Below are positions 44,345 through 55,779 of a stretch of 64,000 nucleotides of DNA, in pieces. Under the pieces are notes generated by a model, which was given only the letters and a program-made list of their open reading frames with translations, was not told where the DNA came from and made no database searches. The DNA lies in contig OX465284.1 in the NCBI GenBank assembly GCA_949987705.1, positions 109,475,163-109,539,162 of the forward strand, read 5' to 3'. Numbering within the stretch: the stretch's first letter is position 1; the number at the start of each line of letters is the position of its first letter. Both the position numbers and the translations under genes were made by a program. Source of the stretch: Thereva unica (Eukaryota; Arthropoda; Insecta; Diptera; Therevidae).

Positions 44345-45725
44345 TTCTTATCCTTCGAGCTAATCTTACTTAGATGTTTACATGTTTACATGAAGTAAAT
44401 ATTAGGTTTACATAACCAATTGCTAGTGCCAAAGGTGATTCGTAAGCTTAGGAATGTCTCTTTGTGGCCTCAAACCTGGTTTAGTCTTAGAGCTAACCTT
44501 ACTATTAGACGTTTGCACGTTTACATGTTATTAACATGACGTTTACATAATGTTTACATGACCGGCAACACCACGGAATGGCAGTGCAAAAGGTGATTCT
44601 TAAGCTCAGAAATACAGTATAAAAAATATGGTGGAGAGGAAGGGGGATTTCGTTCCTAAATAGAATAACTAGGACTGTAGAACAATATTTCGCATCAATA
44701 TTTCCGAACTCTTGCAACATCCAAAAGCTCAAACGTAGGGTTCCTTGCCTATCTCCTTCAGCACTCTCTTTACTATTTGCAGCCTGTTTTAGTCTTCGCA
44801 CTATGCTTTAATGCCGGTAGGACACAATTATAAAATGAGTTTGTAAGAGGTGCCTCTTTTTTCTTTTGAGCCAGTACAATATCAGACTTTAAATGAGGCC
44901 ATTGTATTGCCAAAATAACAAGCAAGCAAACAACAAGCAAATTAAAGAAAGAAAGAAACTAAATACCAATGAGAGGTTTTTTCACAAGTTTGATTCTAAT
45001 ATGCATTAAGCTACCTCAGAGTAAGAGTAAGAGTGTAAGAACCGTATGCCTCCACGATATGTGTTCAATCCTATCTCGCCCTATTTCAAGTTGGACATTT
45101 TACTGCCCCAAAGGAGCTAAGAAAAAATAACCCTTGTCTCTACTACGCATTTATCATCACAACTTGCCTCATTTATCTCGATACAAGTAGGACATTATTT
45201 TTGTACCGGGACATTTCAAAAAATTGAGGCGTCAGTACAATTAACCTTCATCAACCAACAAACAACTGAACTGCCTCGTGTTATTCCGGATCAACCCTAC
45301 TTAGCTTATTATTAAGACGTTTACATGATGTTTACATGACGATTACATAATGTTTACATGACTTTTACATGACCAAATGACATGAGGGACTGTGCAAAAG
45401 GTGATTTTTAAGCTTAGAAATGCAGATTAAAAAAAAGGGTGAAAAATCTAAATAGAACAACTCGAATGTGAAACAATCTTTCAAAATTAGTATTTCCGCC
45501 CTCTTTTAACATCCAAAAGCGCAAATGTAAGGTTCATCTCTGTCTCCTTTAGCACCTATTTACTTTTTGCGGCCTCAAACCTGTTTTAGTCTTTGAGCTA
45601 AGCTTGCTCTTAGACGTTTACATGGCGTTTACATGACGTTTACAAAATGTTTACATGACGTTTACATCACCAAATACACGATGAAATGGCAGTGCAAAAA
45701 GTGGATCCTAAGGTTAGAAATTCAA
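44345..45725 (+). repeat. Tandem array with GTTTACATGAC core, interrupted
   Basis: Four units each hold a run of (A)CGTTTACATG-like words (near 44366, 44508, 45313, 45612). Each run is followed by GTGCAAAAGGTGATTCTTAA (variants) and GCTTAGAAAT. Where complete, the unit then has CATCCAAAAGC and GGCCTCAAACCTGTTTTAGTC and is about 300 bp. Between units 2 and 3 a 480-bp dispersed repeat is inserted, breaking the phrase GTTTTAGTCTT at about 44800. Confidence 0.8.
44822..45300 (+). mobile_element. Dispersed repeat, copy A (carries the empty site)
   Basis: It starts with ACAATTATAAAATGAGTTTG and ends with a CCGGATCAACCCTACTTA phrase. It shares GAGGTGCCTCTTTT, GAGCCAGTACAAT and GAGGCGTCAGTACAATTAAC with copy B at 48105-49165. 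At 44988-45000 it has an undisturbed TTTGATTCT where copy B carries a 632-bp insertion. Ends and class are unknown. Confidence 0.75.
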
Positions 45726-48104
45726 GAAGAAATAGGGTTTGTTTTGTTGAAGTTAAGGAAGAGTAATGGACTACAAACTTCAATTTAACTCAACACAGTT
45801 GCAGTCACTGGCTATGAAATGGACCATATGCGCCATCCTCGTCAATCAAGACTCTAGAAAACTTGCACTGACAGCCCCCCAAATTAAAGCAGCACCTCCA
45901 TTCCCCCGTGTATTTTTGTAATTCGTGCACGTGCCATTACTTAAGTCCTTCTAAAAGTGGCTCTCGAGTGGGGATGGGTCGTTTCACAACACCCGAAACG
46001 AAATGAGCAGATTGAGTTAACTAAGATCTCACACTTCTTGTGTAACTTACCCATCGGAGTTTTGTTTTGGCTCAATTCCATCCTTGAACGGATAACAGAT
46101 TTGATTGATAATCAGCGCCGGGCATTGGCAAATGGCGCACGGTGTGCAAAAGTGGGGGGAAATTAATGGATTGTCAGACTTATATACGTCTCATCCAAAT
46201 TGATAAATGGCATCATCCGTCGAGACTACACCCCCGCGCGCTCGAGACCAGCACAGTGTAAACAGCGTAATGAGCTGAAAATAAATTAATTAATTTTTTT
46301 CCGGTCAAGAACTTTTCGGTTTTTGGTGTTTTTTTTTTTTGCTGAGTGGTTTTTAGCCTAGATTTGAGTGAAATTTTCATGTTAATCCACTCAAGATTAA
46401 TTATATAAGAGAGGAATTTCTGCGTGGCTTATTATTGCTGAAGATAATTTCGGGGTTTTTGAGTGGTGGAAAATTAAAAAAAAAATTGAATTTCGAATGA
46501 AGTGATGGCAACAAAACTTTTCGCTAGCATTTTTCGTGAAGATTTTAATCAAGCATTTTTGAGTGCTTCTGAAGCGCTTCTGTATGAGGGGAAATGAAAA
46601 ATTAAAGTGATTTTCTTAATTAGATCGCAACGATTTTCGGTTGAAAGCTTTAAGAGGTAAGAGACGGTACAAATTACGCGTTATTAACGATATGGTACAT
46701 ATATACCAAGGTACATTTCGCTGTGCGGCTTGAATATTTCTGTTTTTCGGTTAGGCTTTAATTTATGCCCTTTTCCATGTCGACATACAAAAAATATTGC
46801 CAAGCATTCATGGCAACCACCATTTCTCTTATGAATATGATTAGAGAGGAGACCTTTATCCCCGGGAGTCATGTTACAACAGCACCGTTGATTAAATATT
46901 ATGAGTTGGAACAGGCAGTAAGTAATTATTCGCGTGGTATTCAGCTGGCCCGCTAAGCTTCCGTTGAATATTAATGTTGCTTAAGGGATTTTCTGGCCTG
47001 GGGGTTTTGTTTTTTGGGCTACACCCCCCAATCCAGCAGAAACCACTGGAAAATAATCAGGATGAACACAACAAAACTTCTTACGGAACGAAAATGATGA
47101 ATTTTATTTAAGGATTTTATAGACGAAATTTAATTTATGATTTTTTTGTTTTTACAGTATAAAACCATATTTTTGTGGAGGGGGGAGGTAAACCACTTTT
47201 GAAGATTATTAAAGACAACCCCCCGAAAACAAAATTTTCACTTTCGAATTTCACCATAAATCTTTTTTGCTTTTTGCTTGTTTTAAGTTTGAGAATTTTG
47301 CTCTTTTAGCTTTAAGTGATTACGGCTACATTGTGGCGAGTGCTTAAAGGTTCAAGAGTTTTCCTCATAAATTTCAACATAAATTCTGAGTGAGGACAAA
47401 AAGAGTGGGCGAAGGCGCATATTTTTTTCATCATTTAATTCCAAAACTAGGGTAAGGGGGGGGGGACTATTTAGCTTAAGTAAACATAAAAGTACCCCAA
47501 GAATAGAGCGCGCACAGAAGCATCTTTAGGAGCATCTTAATTATAATGAGATTTAGTTTTATTCAAAATGTTAAGTACTAATTTACTAAATAGAAATTAA
47601 TCTGAGAACATCATTAACTTTGTTAATTAGCAAATTAAATACCGACTAGGAGAATCGGAATTGAGTGGGCAACGCCTTTTTGGAGAGGTTGTAAGTAGGT
47701 CAGGAATTTTTGCTATGGAATCCCCATGCTGGAGGCACGTAAATTACACGTTATTGATTAAATTTACATGTTTTTTTTTTCAGAGAATTTCTTTTTATTT
47801 ATGGATAATTGGTTTATAACAAGAAAAAAAAGCCTGACATTATGAGGACACTTCTTGGAAAAGTTGCTTTAGAATATGGTTGTCAGGGGAAAGACCCTTA
47901 TTCATAGATTTTTTTAATGATATATAAAAAATAGAATAAACATTTTGTGCTTTGGGAGTTTTTTTTTTATCAATATTAAGTTTAATTTATAGCGCATGTC
48001 CCAAAAGGACGTGTAGAATATGAATTTTGTGACATCTATGACATGAATTCAACATGGCGGGCTGAAATTTGTCATAAATGCCTTTTATTAGTAGTTTTGG
48101 GTAG
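45726..48104. other. Spacer, AT-rich
   Basis: No supported gene. A G run lies at 47458-47465 and several T runs near 46330, 47770 and 47960. 46180-46330 looks single-copy. The mirrored frames at 46684-46956 have no domain. Confidence 0.5.
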
Positions 48105-49165
48105 AGCACGATTATAAAATAAGTTTGTAAGAGGTGCCTCTTTTTTTTATTTTGAGCCAGTACAATGTCATACTTCAAATGAGGCGAGGTGTCATTGTAA
48201 TGCCAAAATGACAAAAACATAAAAATAAAATAAATAAAATAAATACCAATGAAGAGCTGTTTTTTACGAGTTTGCCCGATTAAAAATGAAATTCGCCCGC
48301 AGCTAGCACGCAGCTAGCATGCACTAGCCCGCACGGCGCCCGCAGCTAGCATGCACGCCTGAAGACTAGCCCGCAGCTAGCATGCAGCTGGTACGCACGA
48401 ATATTATAAATCACGAGTAAAAATGAAATTCGTCCGCAGCTAGCACGCAGCTGGCATGCACTAGCCCGCACGGCGCCCGCAGCTAGCATGCACGCCTGAG
48501 TGAAAATAACACTAGCCCGCAGCTAGCATGCAGCTGGTACGCACGAAACTCAAATTTAAAATGAAAGAAAAAAATTTTTTTCCTAGAATAAAAATTCCAC
48601 GCCTCTTAAAAAAGATGGAGAAGAGTATTATATATGTATGTAAAGTCGTCATCAGGCACATTTTGAGATTTTCGTGCGTGTGGCGGGAGAGTGGATACCT
48701 GTGGCGGGAGAGTGCATCCCTCAAGCGAACAAATTTTTAGATTTTCGTGCCAGTGGCGGGAGCGTGTATCCCTGTGGCGGGAGCGTGCGTGCCTGTGGCG
48801 GGAGAGTACGTACTTTTGTGGCGTGCCTGTTTGTTCGCTATGCGTGCTAGCTGCGGGCGCGTGCGTGCTAGTAAGGAAATTAACCATGAAATTATTTTTA
48901 ATCGGGTGATTCTTATATGCATTAATCGTAAGTAAGTATGTAACCTAAACCTCCACAATATTTTACAATATCACTAAGTCTAATTTCAAGTTAGAAATTT
49001 CGTTGCCTCAAAAGAAATAAGAAATGTCTCTCCAGTACGTATTTACAACCTCACCTCGCCTCATTTTATGGTGAATTTTACTTCCCTAAAAGTTGAGGCC
49101 TCAGTACAATTAACCATCGTGTAAGGGACAAATGTACTGCCTCGCCTAAGTCCGGCTCAACTCTA
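48105..49165 (+). mobile_element. Dispersed repeat, copy B (interrupted)
   Basis: It matches copy A at both sides of an insertion: CGATTATAAAATAAGTTTGT to ACGAGTTTG on the left, TGATTCTTATATGCATTAA to TCCGGCTCAACTCTA on the right. The 632-bp element at 48275-48906 splits it. Confidence 0.78.
48275..48906. mobile_element. CCCGATT-ended element with internal tandem repeats
   Basis: Ends are CCCGATTAAAAAT in inverted orientation (13 bp), with sub-terminal CGCCCGCAGCTAGCA also inverted. The left half is two direct units of about 135 bp, each starting TAAAAATGAAATTCG and packed with GCAGCTAGCAYGCA. The right half has five copies of GTGGCGGGAGMGTG at about 22-44 bp spacing. Comparison with copy A of the host repeat shows a clean insertion, with at most TG duplicated. 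No coding sequence; I do not recognise the family. Confidence 0.85.
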
Positions 49166-49169
49166 TTTA

Positions 49170-50241
49170 TTAGCATCATGATACACGATAAGTAAATTGT
49201 CAGTTCATAGGCCAAAGTAAAGGTGCTCAATTTCGCAAACTTCCCTACGATCTCCTCTCTTAGCCCATCTGCTGACAATTAATATTTCGAATTGATCTAA
49301 ATACCTTGACTTATATATCATCGTGTAGGCCGTACAAGCGGAAAATTACACAAAAACTTTTCAGTAGAAATCGTGGGCTATCTGCAACAGCAATTGGTAA
49401 CGTATAACTCGTAGTCTAAAAGCAGTCACAAGTCACAATAAAATCACAAATGTGTGCCCCTGGTATGTGGCCCTCGACGTAAGGGAAATGAGAACGCTTT
49501 AAAACAGCGTTTTTGAGATTTCATTCATTTATGGCTCGAGAGCTCTATTCTAATTTTGCAGTCACAATTTTGACAATACACAAACAGTCACAAATATTTC
49601 TTAAAATTGTGGCTGTATAAATAGCAGATCACAAGAGTATTAAGAGCAGGTTTCTATCATATTTTTCATAATTTATCAGAGACTTGACACCGCTAGCTTT
49701 GATGTGAGGTGCTAGGACGTTCACATACACTCTGCCTTTATGTCTTCTCATGCATGTTTGCTACGTTGTCGATCAGTATTTGCTTTATCTCATTACACAA
49801 ATAAAAATTCACCATTAGAGCTGAATTATTTAAGTATTCTTGTCAATTAGATGCTTAGAATACCAACAAAACTCTCGATAGTCACAAGAAATGTCACAAA
49901 CTCTCAATGACAAGCACATAAAAGCTTGTGACTTATGACAGGTCACAATATAAAGTAAGGGTAATCTTAATTTTTTTGACTGGTTCAGAAATGTGAAGCG
50001 TAATCCAAAAATATGATAAGTTCGTCTATAGATCATTCCAGAGTGAATAACATCACAGTTAGAGAAAATGTAATGCTACACCCAATTTGGATGCCCTATT
50101 AGCCTCAACAAATGGAAATCGGGAGAAACAGTAAATTTTGACTAGAAACCTTATTATTAGGGGAGGGGGGGAGTTCGTGGCGTTATTTTAATAATATTAC
50201 ACTGTGAGGCTAGTCACTCTTTCTCATATGGAGAGAATTTC
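49170..50241. other. Spacer rich in TCACAA words
   Basis: Between 49425 and 49945 AGTCACAA and GTCACAA recur about eight times in both orientations. This may be a decayed repeat, but no ends can be drawn. No gene. Confidence 0.4.
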
Positions 50242-50372
50242 TTTCAATTACTTTTTCGTCCTTCCAAAAGCGATAGTCGTTTTACAAAGTGGTCCCCCAG
50301 CTGAATACTGAGCACGTCCAATGCTGCTTGACCTCCGTAATCCAGCGAGAACCGGTTTATTGAGTATGTTAA
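50242..50372 (-). repeat. 5S rRNA-derived SINE, copy 7
   Basis: On the minus strand ATACTCAATAAACCGGTTCTC, GGAGGTCAAGCAGCATTGGA and CAGTATTCAGCTGGGGGACC keep the 5S order. The body GGAAGGACGAAAAAGTAATTG matches copies 1, 2 and 5. Confidence 0.85.
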
Positions 50373-50575
50373 ATGATTAAATGACACCTCATTATCAAAA
50401 ATCCCTCCTCCTTTCATAAATCATGGAAACAATATGCGTATCGGGTCCGGTCCATCAAGGTAAAACCGTAAAAATATAACTTGGTTCCATTCTTCCTTCC
50501 AGCCCATGTGAGCTCAAGTAAATCCAAGGCGTTTTTCGCCCGCTCTTAGTCTTAAAAGAAGTGTTTTAAAACTGG

Positions 50576-50677
50576 TGAGGTCAAACTTTTGTCGCTTGCT
50601 TCTTAGAACGATTAGTAAAAGTTAGTAACCATATTATCAATACCTAATTTTCCTGCCTGAGGTCAAACTTTTGTCGC
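50576..50677 (+). repeat. Two identical 20-mers 82 bp apart
   Basis: TGAGGTCAAACTTTTGTCGC occurs at 50576-50595 and 50658-50677. The second is followed by GTAGTG. Possibly an end motif of an element duplicated in direct orientation; otherwise unexplained. Confidence 0.6.
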
Positions 50678-51885
50678 GTAGTGTATTTATGACTGAACTA
50701 CATGACAGAAATATCGAAACTCCCAAACCAAACTCGGGTTTTGACGAGTCATCAAAGTAATGTGCGTTTGGTCATTGTCACCCACAGTAGAGTTGAGAAT
50801 CAATCGTAACTAAATTAAGCGAAATAACCATTTCCGCGAAGCAGAATTCGATAAAATGCCTTCATCGTGCATAGCTCTGTCACTTGTTTTACAAACCTGC
50901 GCAGGGTTCTTCCCTTTGCCGTGTAATAATACTGCAAAAAAAACCGCAACTTTTCAATATTTTCTCCATTTTCAAACGCAAAGAACGATGTTTACAGCTT
51001 CAACTGTCACCCTTCAAACGAGCGCTTAAGTTGTGTCGCTGCAATCAGTGAGTAGGTTCGTGACTTATTTGCATTTGACGCCATCCATCGGAAAAATGCC
51101 AAGAACTGAAATAATTTCTAGCAGTCCATTATCGATACTTTTAAGTATTTTGTGAATGTTTTTATTAATATAATTTTAAATATTTAGTAAAAGAACTTCT
51201 CCATTAAAATTTTTTGTGAATAAAACAAAAAACGTACAACTACCAAATTTCCCTTAATGAAATTTCGAAAATTCCCTTTTAATTTATTTTTGCTGATATC
51301 TACAAATACGTAAGGCAGCCCCCCAACCCCATTATGTGCGAACCTTTTACCCTTATTAAACATTGTTGCCTTTGAATTTTGTGCATTTTGAAGTCTTAAG
51401 TAAACAATTTCATAAAATTAAAGTTTCCTTGAGGGGCCAAGAAATTGTGTTCACTTCAAGAGATTGACTGGACTCGGTCCAAATGAGGGAAATTTATGGA
51501 TCAACTCTAATAAAAAGTCTGGAGTAAAATTAAATGACTTTCCTTAAATTTTCTTTGGGGTAATGAGTTTTCACATCATTTTACGATTATTGGGAGAATT
51601 CTTGATGAATGACCAAACAATTTTATGAACTGACGACAACGCTGTATTTAGGAAGAACAGTGTTTTCTATGAACATATACGATATATAAGAAAATGTTGA
51701 GTTTATTTATTTATTTTTCAGTTTTTGCACGTTTGATAAATTCAATCAATTTAAAAATCCAGTAATGTGTCTTGAAAGATTTTTGCAGATTTGTAGCCTT
51801 GAAAAAATAGGTGAAGCTATAAATAGTCGAAAGCGAACCTGTTTTATTATCTATATGAATATCAAAGCTTCTGAACATTATGGCA
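50678..51885. other. Spacer, AT-rich
   Basis: No gene or element recognised. Confidence 0.5.
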
Positions 51886-51966
51886 CAGGTTGTTGTCCTG
51901 AATAAAAGTCACACCCGAGGCAACCACCCCACTCAAAAACAAGCTTTAGCCAAGACACAAAACCAC
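51886..51966. repeat. Lone end of the long-inverted-repeat family
   Basis: GTCCTGAATAAAAGTCACACC then AAGCTTTAGCCAAGACACA is the right-hand arm of the element at 4722-5521 (there GCGTTAGCCAAGACACAGAC). No partner arm is nearby, so this is a remnant. Confidence 0.65.
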
Positions 51967-54916
51967 AAGTGGCTCAGAACCGAGTAGATCTACTATTAGC
52001 AGTACATCGAATCATTTGGATAAACAATTAGATTGAAGAATTAAACAAACTTTCTAATCAAAGCTACTTTTATGTAGTAGCGATTTTTATGGAATTTTCT
52101 AAACGAATCTCCCTCCACGAAGAAACAAGTTAATCCACATATCCTTAACGTACTTTCTGCTACAAAAATTGTTGAAATATGATAGAATAACAAGAAAAAA
52201 AATATCTATCCAAAATCACCAAAAAAATTAATACGGCAGGGAATACCACAAAATCCATACCTTCAATTATAGTCAAAATGCCTTTATACACTCAACAACA
52301 CCAATAACAACAACAACAAAATAAATAAGAAAAAAAACAAACTTCCCTTCATTACAAATTCCCTTTACGTTCCTCTCTCTCACATTCTTCAAAGCGAAAT
52401 CAGTCCTCTCTGCCAACATGATTGAAGATAATCTGATGATGTCGGAGATAATATTCTCCAAGATACCTAAGCATAAAAATCTCATATGGTAATAACTTTG
52501 ACTGGTTCCCATCTCCCTCCCCCTGACCCAAAATCCACGAGGACTGATGCTTCACAGAAGCATGGGCAGGAAATTTTGTTTTTTCTTTTCGTTGTTATAA
52601 TGAAGCAAATGAAGGCGATGTTTCATGTTTGTTAAGAAAGTGAAAAGAAAAAATCGAGTAATAACACAACGAACTTCCTCTGCAGCATGACATATAACGT
52701 TCACGTATGGAGGATCATGAAGGATGGAAGCCCTCTACTTATTACCTACCCTCGTACCTACTTCAAGAACGTCTCAAGGTGTATTGTGAAAAATTCTTTA
52801 GTAAAATTTCCACGGAAATGAGATTTTTGTTGGGGATGTCGTTCTTTTTTTTTTATTTGGTTGGTTAGAGAGAGCAACCACCCTTCATATGCTCCCCTCC
52901 ATAATACTACATTAAGGGGCAGCCATGGTGAGATTTTGTTTATCATATTCCTGGCAACTCTATTTAGAGTTAACTAACTGTCACGTTTATGTCGTTAGAC
53001 TGACTTACTGACACCATTTCTGAGAGGGGATGAAATATTAACACTTTAAGTGACCACAAATCATATTACTCTGTCTCCTCTCTACAATGGCGTAAAGAAC
53101 ACTGAACGAGCTCCCTTTTGTCGTGGATGTGATAACCTCGTTTAATAGGTTATCCGCCAGGCCACAAGGGACAATCGCTAGGGCGCCACTGCGCCAGCAT
53201 AAACTTGCGACGGTTTTAATCGAATTAGAGAGTCTCCGTACTCCTTTTCCACATTTATTTAACGCTGGGGTTGATTTACACTTCTGTAAAGATATTTATT
53301 TCTTTTGTATCCCCCGAGGAGGCCAAGTAAAATATTCCACTTGCAGCAGGTCCCAACGAACGGCGGCAGCTCCATCTGAATCTCATTTATTGCGGCAGAG
53401 GACATGGACAGCATAAGAAATTGCATTCGTTCCCCGTTCTCCACCATTTTTCCTAGAGCATAAATCGTTCCATGCTCAAGCTCTACCACCCCGAAAAAAG
53501 ACCAGCAGTGGTCGTTAGCTTCAACTTAAATGCACACCATATGCTAAATCACTCGGAAAGTCATTCTGTGGTCATTCCGATTAATCGCTGCAATTCGACG
53601 ACGCGGAAGGAAGACGGCAAAAACCCAGCTCAAAACTTCCTGTGCACTTTACTTAAAGGTGACGCTAATGGCATTGCACCTCGTTTAGCCGAGTTCTCGT
53701 CCCAGTTATGCTCACCACGTGGCGTGCCACTGAACGCTCTACAAAAGGAGAAAAACGCGCGCGCTTAAAATCCAGAGCTCCGTCACAAGTCATCAACACG
53801 CGACCGAAAACGTAATAATACAAAGAGTGGAGCCAGGCTGAATGGGGCTGATGATGACGAGGGAGCCACCTCGACGAGCTGCGAACGAACGAACGAGCGA
53901 TGGGGGCATAAGGTGCGGGGTGGAGTCGTAGTCGTCGTCGTTCTTTCTCTCTATTAATATGCAACTCTGTGACTATTATTGCTATTGTTGGCGTCGAAAT
54001 GAATTGTTATGGGAAGCATAAACGAGACAATGTCGCATATCGAGAGTCCCAAGCGACATACACGAAACGAAACGTGGGCTCCATTCATGTGTGGCTACAT
54101 CCTAGCTAGACAAACATTTCAGTACTATATGCGAGCACATTGCCGTTGTAACGGAAACGTAACCGAAATAATTCCAAGTGCCGGAGAAAACCCCTCATCG
54201 TCTCCTCCCCTCCGTCGTCCACCATACTACAATAATAATGCAGTTGGTGCTCCACCATTTGTGGATACCCTTGCCCTAGACGCGGACATAATTTTTAATC
54301 TGAATCCTAACATCCGCGTCCGATGAGGAGGACGAGGAGGCGGCCGAGGAGCAGCAGCACCCTTGATGGAGTCTTGTGGAGCTGCTCTCGTTCGCGCCTG
54401 ATAATGGCATGGCATCCAGTGTATGTGGTGCGCTCATATGGTCTCGTTTCTTAGGAATTTTTTTATTATATTTTTTAATTAATTTCGACTGCACATGGCG
54501 ACCTCGCGTCGTTATTGGTTTTCCATTCTATAATCAGTGGCGATATTTTTGTTTAGAGCTGGGGGAAAAGGAGTTCAAGAGTTGTGCAATATCCGCGGAA
54601 GTGTAAATAGGACACATTTGGTCTCAGGATGTTCAGAACGGGGAAAGTTTGGATGACATGACAATTCATGGCTTATGTCCACTTTAACCACAAGTATAAT
54701 TCAAGCAGCAGAATTGGTACGAGAAGAGCGACTACACTTACCCGGAAAGAAGTCGTGATCAGCTTTATTTAGAAGGGTGGAGAGGAGGAGGTGGGGGGGC
54801 CGTATGATGCCCCAGGTTCCATCTCAACAACATTATACAATTAGTCTATTAATTTATGGCGGGGCACCACCGGAGACTTTAATCTTGCCTTTTATTTGGT
54901 ACAGCTATGGGCTGTA
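51967..54916. other. Spacer; GC-richer from 53.1 to 54.4 kb
   Basis: No exon could be supported. Frames at 53123-53416, 53472-53768 and 54009-54326 are unrelated to known domains and overlap frames on the other strand. The 53-54.6 kb block shows no repeat relation to the rest of the window and may hold single-copy regulatory or intronic DNA. Confidence 0.45.
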
Positions 54917-54995
54917 GCCCGTGTGCTAAAAGTCGAGTCGTGTGGCGTGACAAGTCGTTTGAATTGATCATGCAACATTTAATCGCAGTATTCAA
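54917..54995. mobile_element. Foldback element, single arm (copy 3)
   Basis: CCCGTGTGCTAAAAGTCGAGTC and GACAAGTCGTTTGAATTGAT match the outer arm of the foldback elements at 5734 and 39565. The second arm is missing. Confidence 0.6.
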
Positions 54996-55051
54996 AGCTA
55001 TCTCCTTCAACACCTTCAGTAGTTATGCTATGCGTAATCTCAGCGGGCCAG

Positions 55052-55779
55052 TGACGCCATCGGTTGTTGACTTGGGTGCGGATGTAGTCATGGGTGTTAG
55101 TGAGCGCCACCTGTGGGTGAGATGGGTGAACATCGATGGGCCTTGGATTGAGCTTGGGGAATTGGACTGAACCTTTTGAACTTTTCTGTGCCTTGGCTGA
55201 GCTTTGGTTGAACTTCGCTGCATCCAAAGCTTTCCAAGTAGGGATCGAATCTGCAGTTTTGAAGTTCGCTGTGCTTTGAGCGGGATCTTGCTGATCGTGG
55301 TTTGGATATTCGTTAAGCTTAGCTTTTTTTCTTTAGAAAGACAGAAAATGATGTCCGAGGCACCGATGATGTCGTACGTGTCAGTAATATGACCTTCAGT
55401 GTGCTTCCTCTTCAAGATTAACCAAAGACATGATCTGTGATATAGATGACGTTTTTCGATCATAAAAATTTCTTTTCTGTGGCTTGTGTAATCTTGAAAA
55501 TTAAGTCAGATGCAACCTGGATCAAATTCCTCAACAGGATCCCACCCAAGGCCGTCGATTCCCAACCAAGACTCACGCCATTTTCATAAACGCACAACTG
55601 CGGTCATTCTGCAGCATTCAGCAATTGGAAATCTGTAGCTGAATAGCTCACTCAAGACACACTAGCCCACTATCGTGAAGTTCAATTAGTATCACACAGA
55701 TGGCGCTCATATCCAAAGTTTACCCTGCAGGTTCTTGTCCGGAATAAAGTCACACCCAAGCTAACAACCGATGATGTCA
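55052..55779. mobile_element. Long-inverted-repeat element, copy 3
   Basis: Left end TGACGCCATCGGTTGTTGAC and right end, read inward, TGACATCATCGGTTGTTAGC are followed by TTGGGTG and, on the right, TGACTTTATTCCGGACAAGA then ACCT, linking it to copies 1 and 2. The interior has the GAACTTCGCTG and GAGCTTTGG words. Left arm decays sooner than the right. Confidence 0.65.

Noticed and set aside
54009..54326. 105-codon plus frame in the GC-richer block
   Set aside because: Contains a low-complexity NPSSSPPLRRPP section, no recognisable domain and no supporting splice context.
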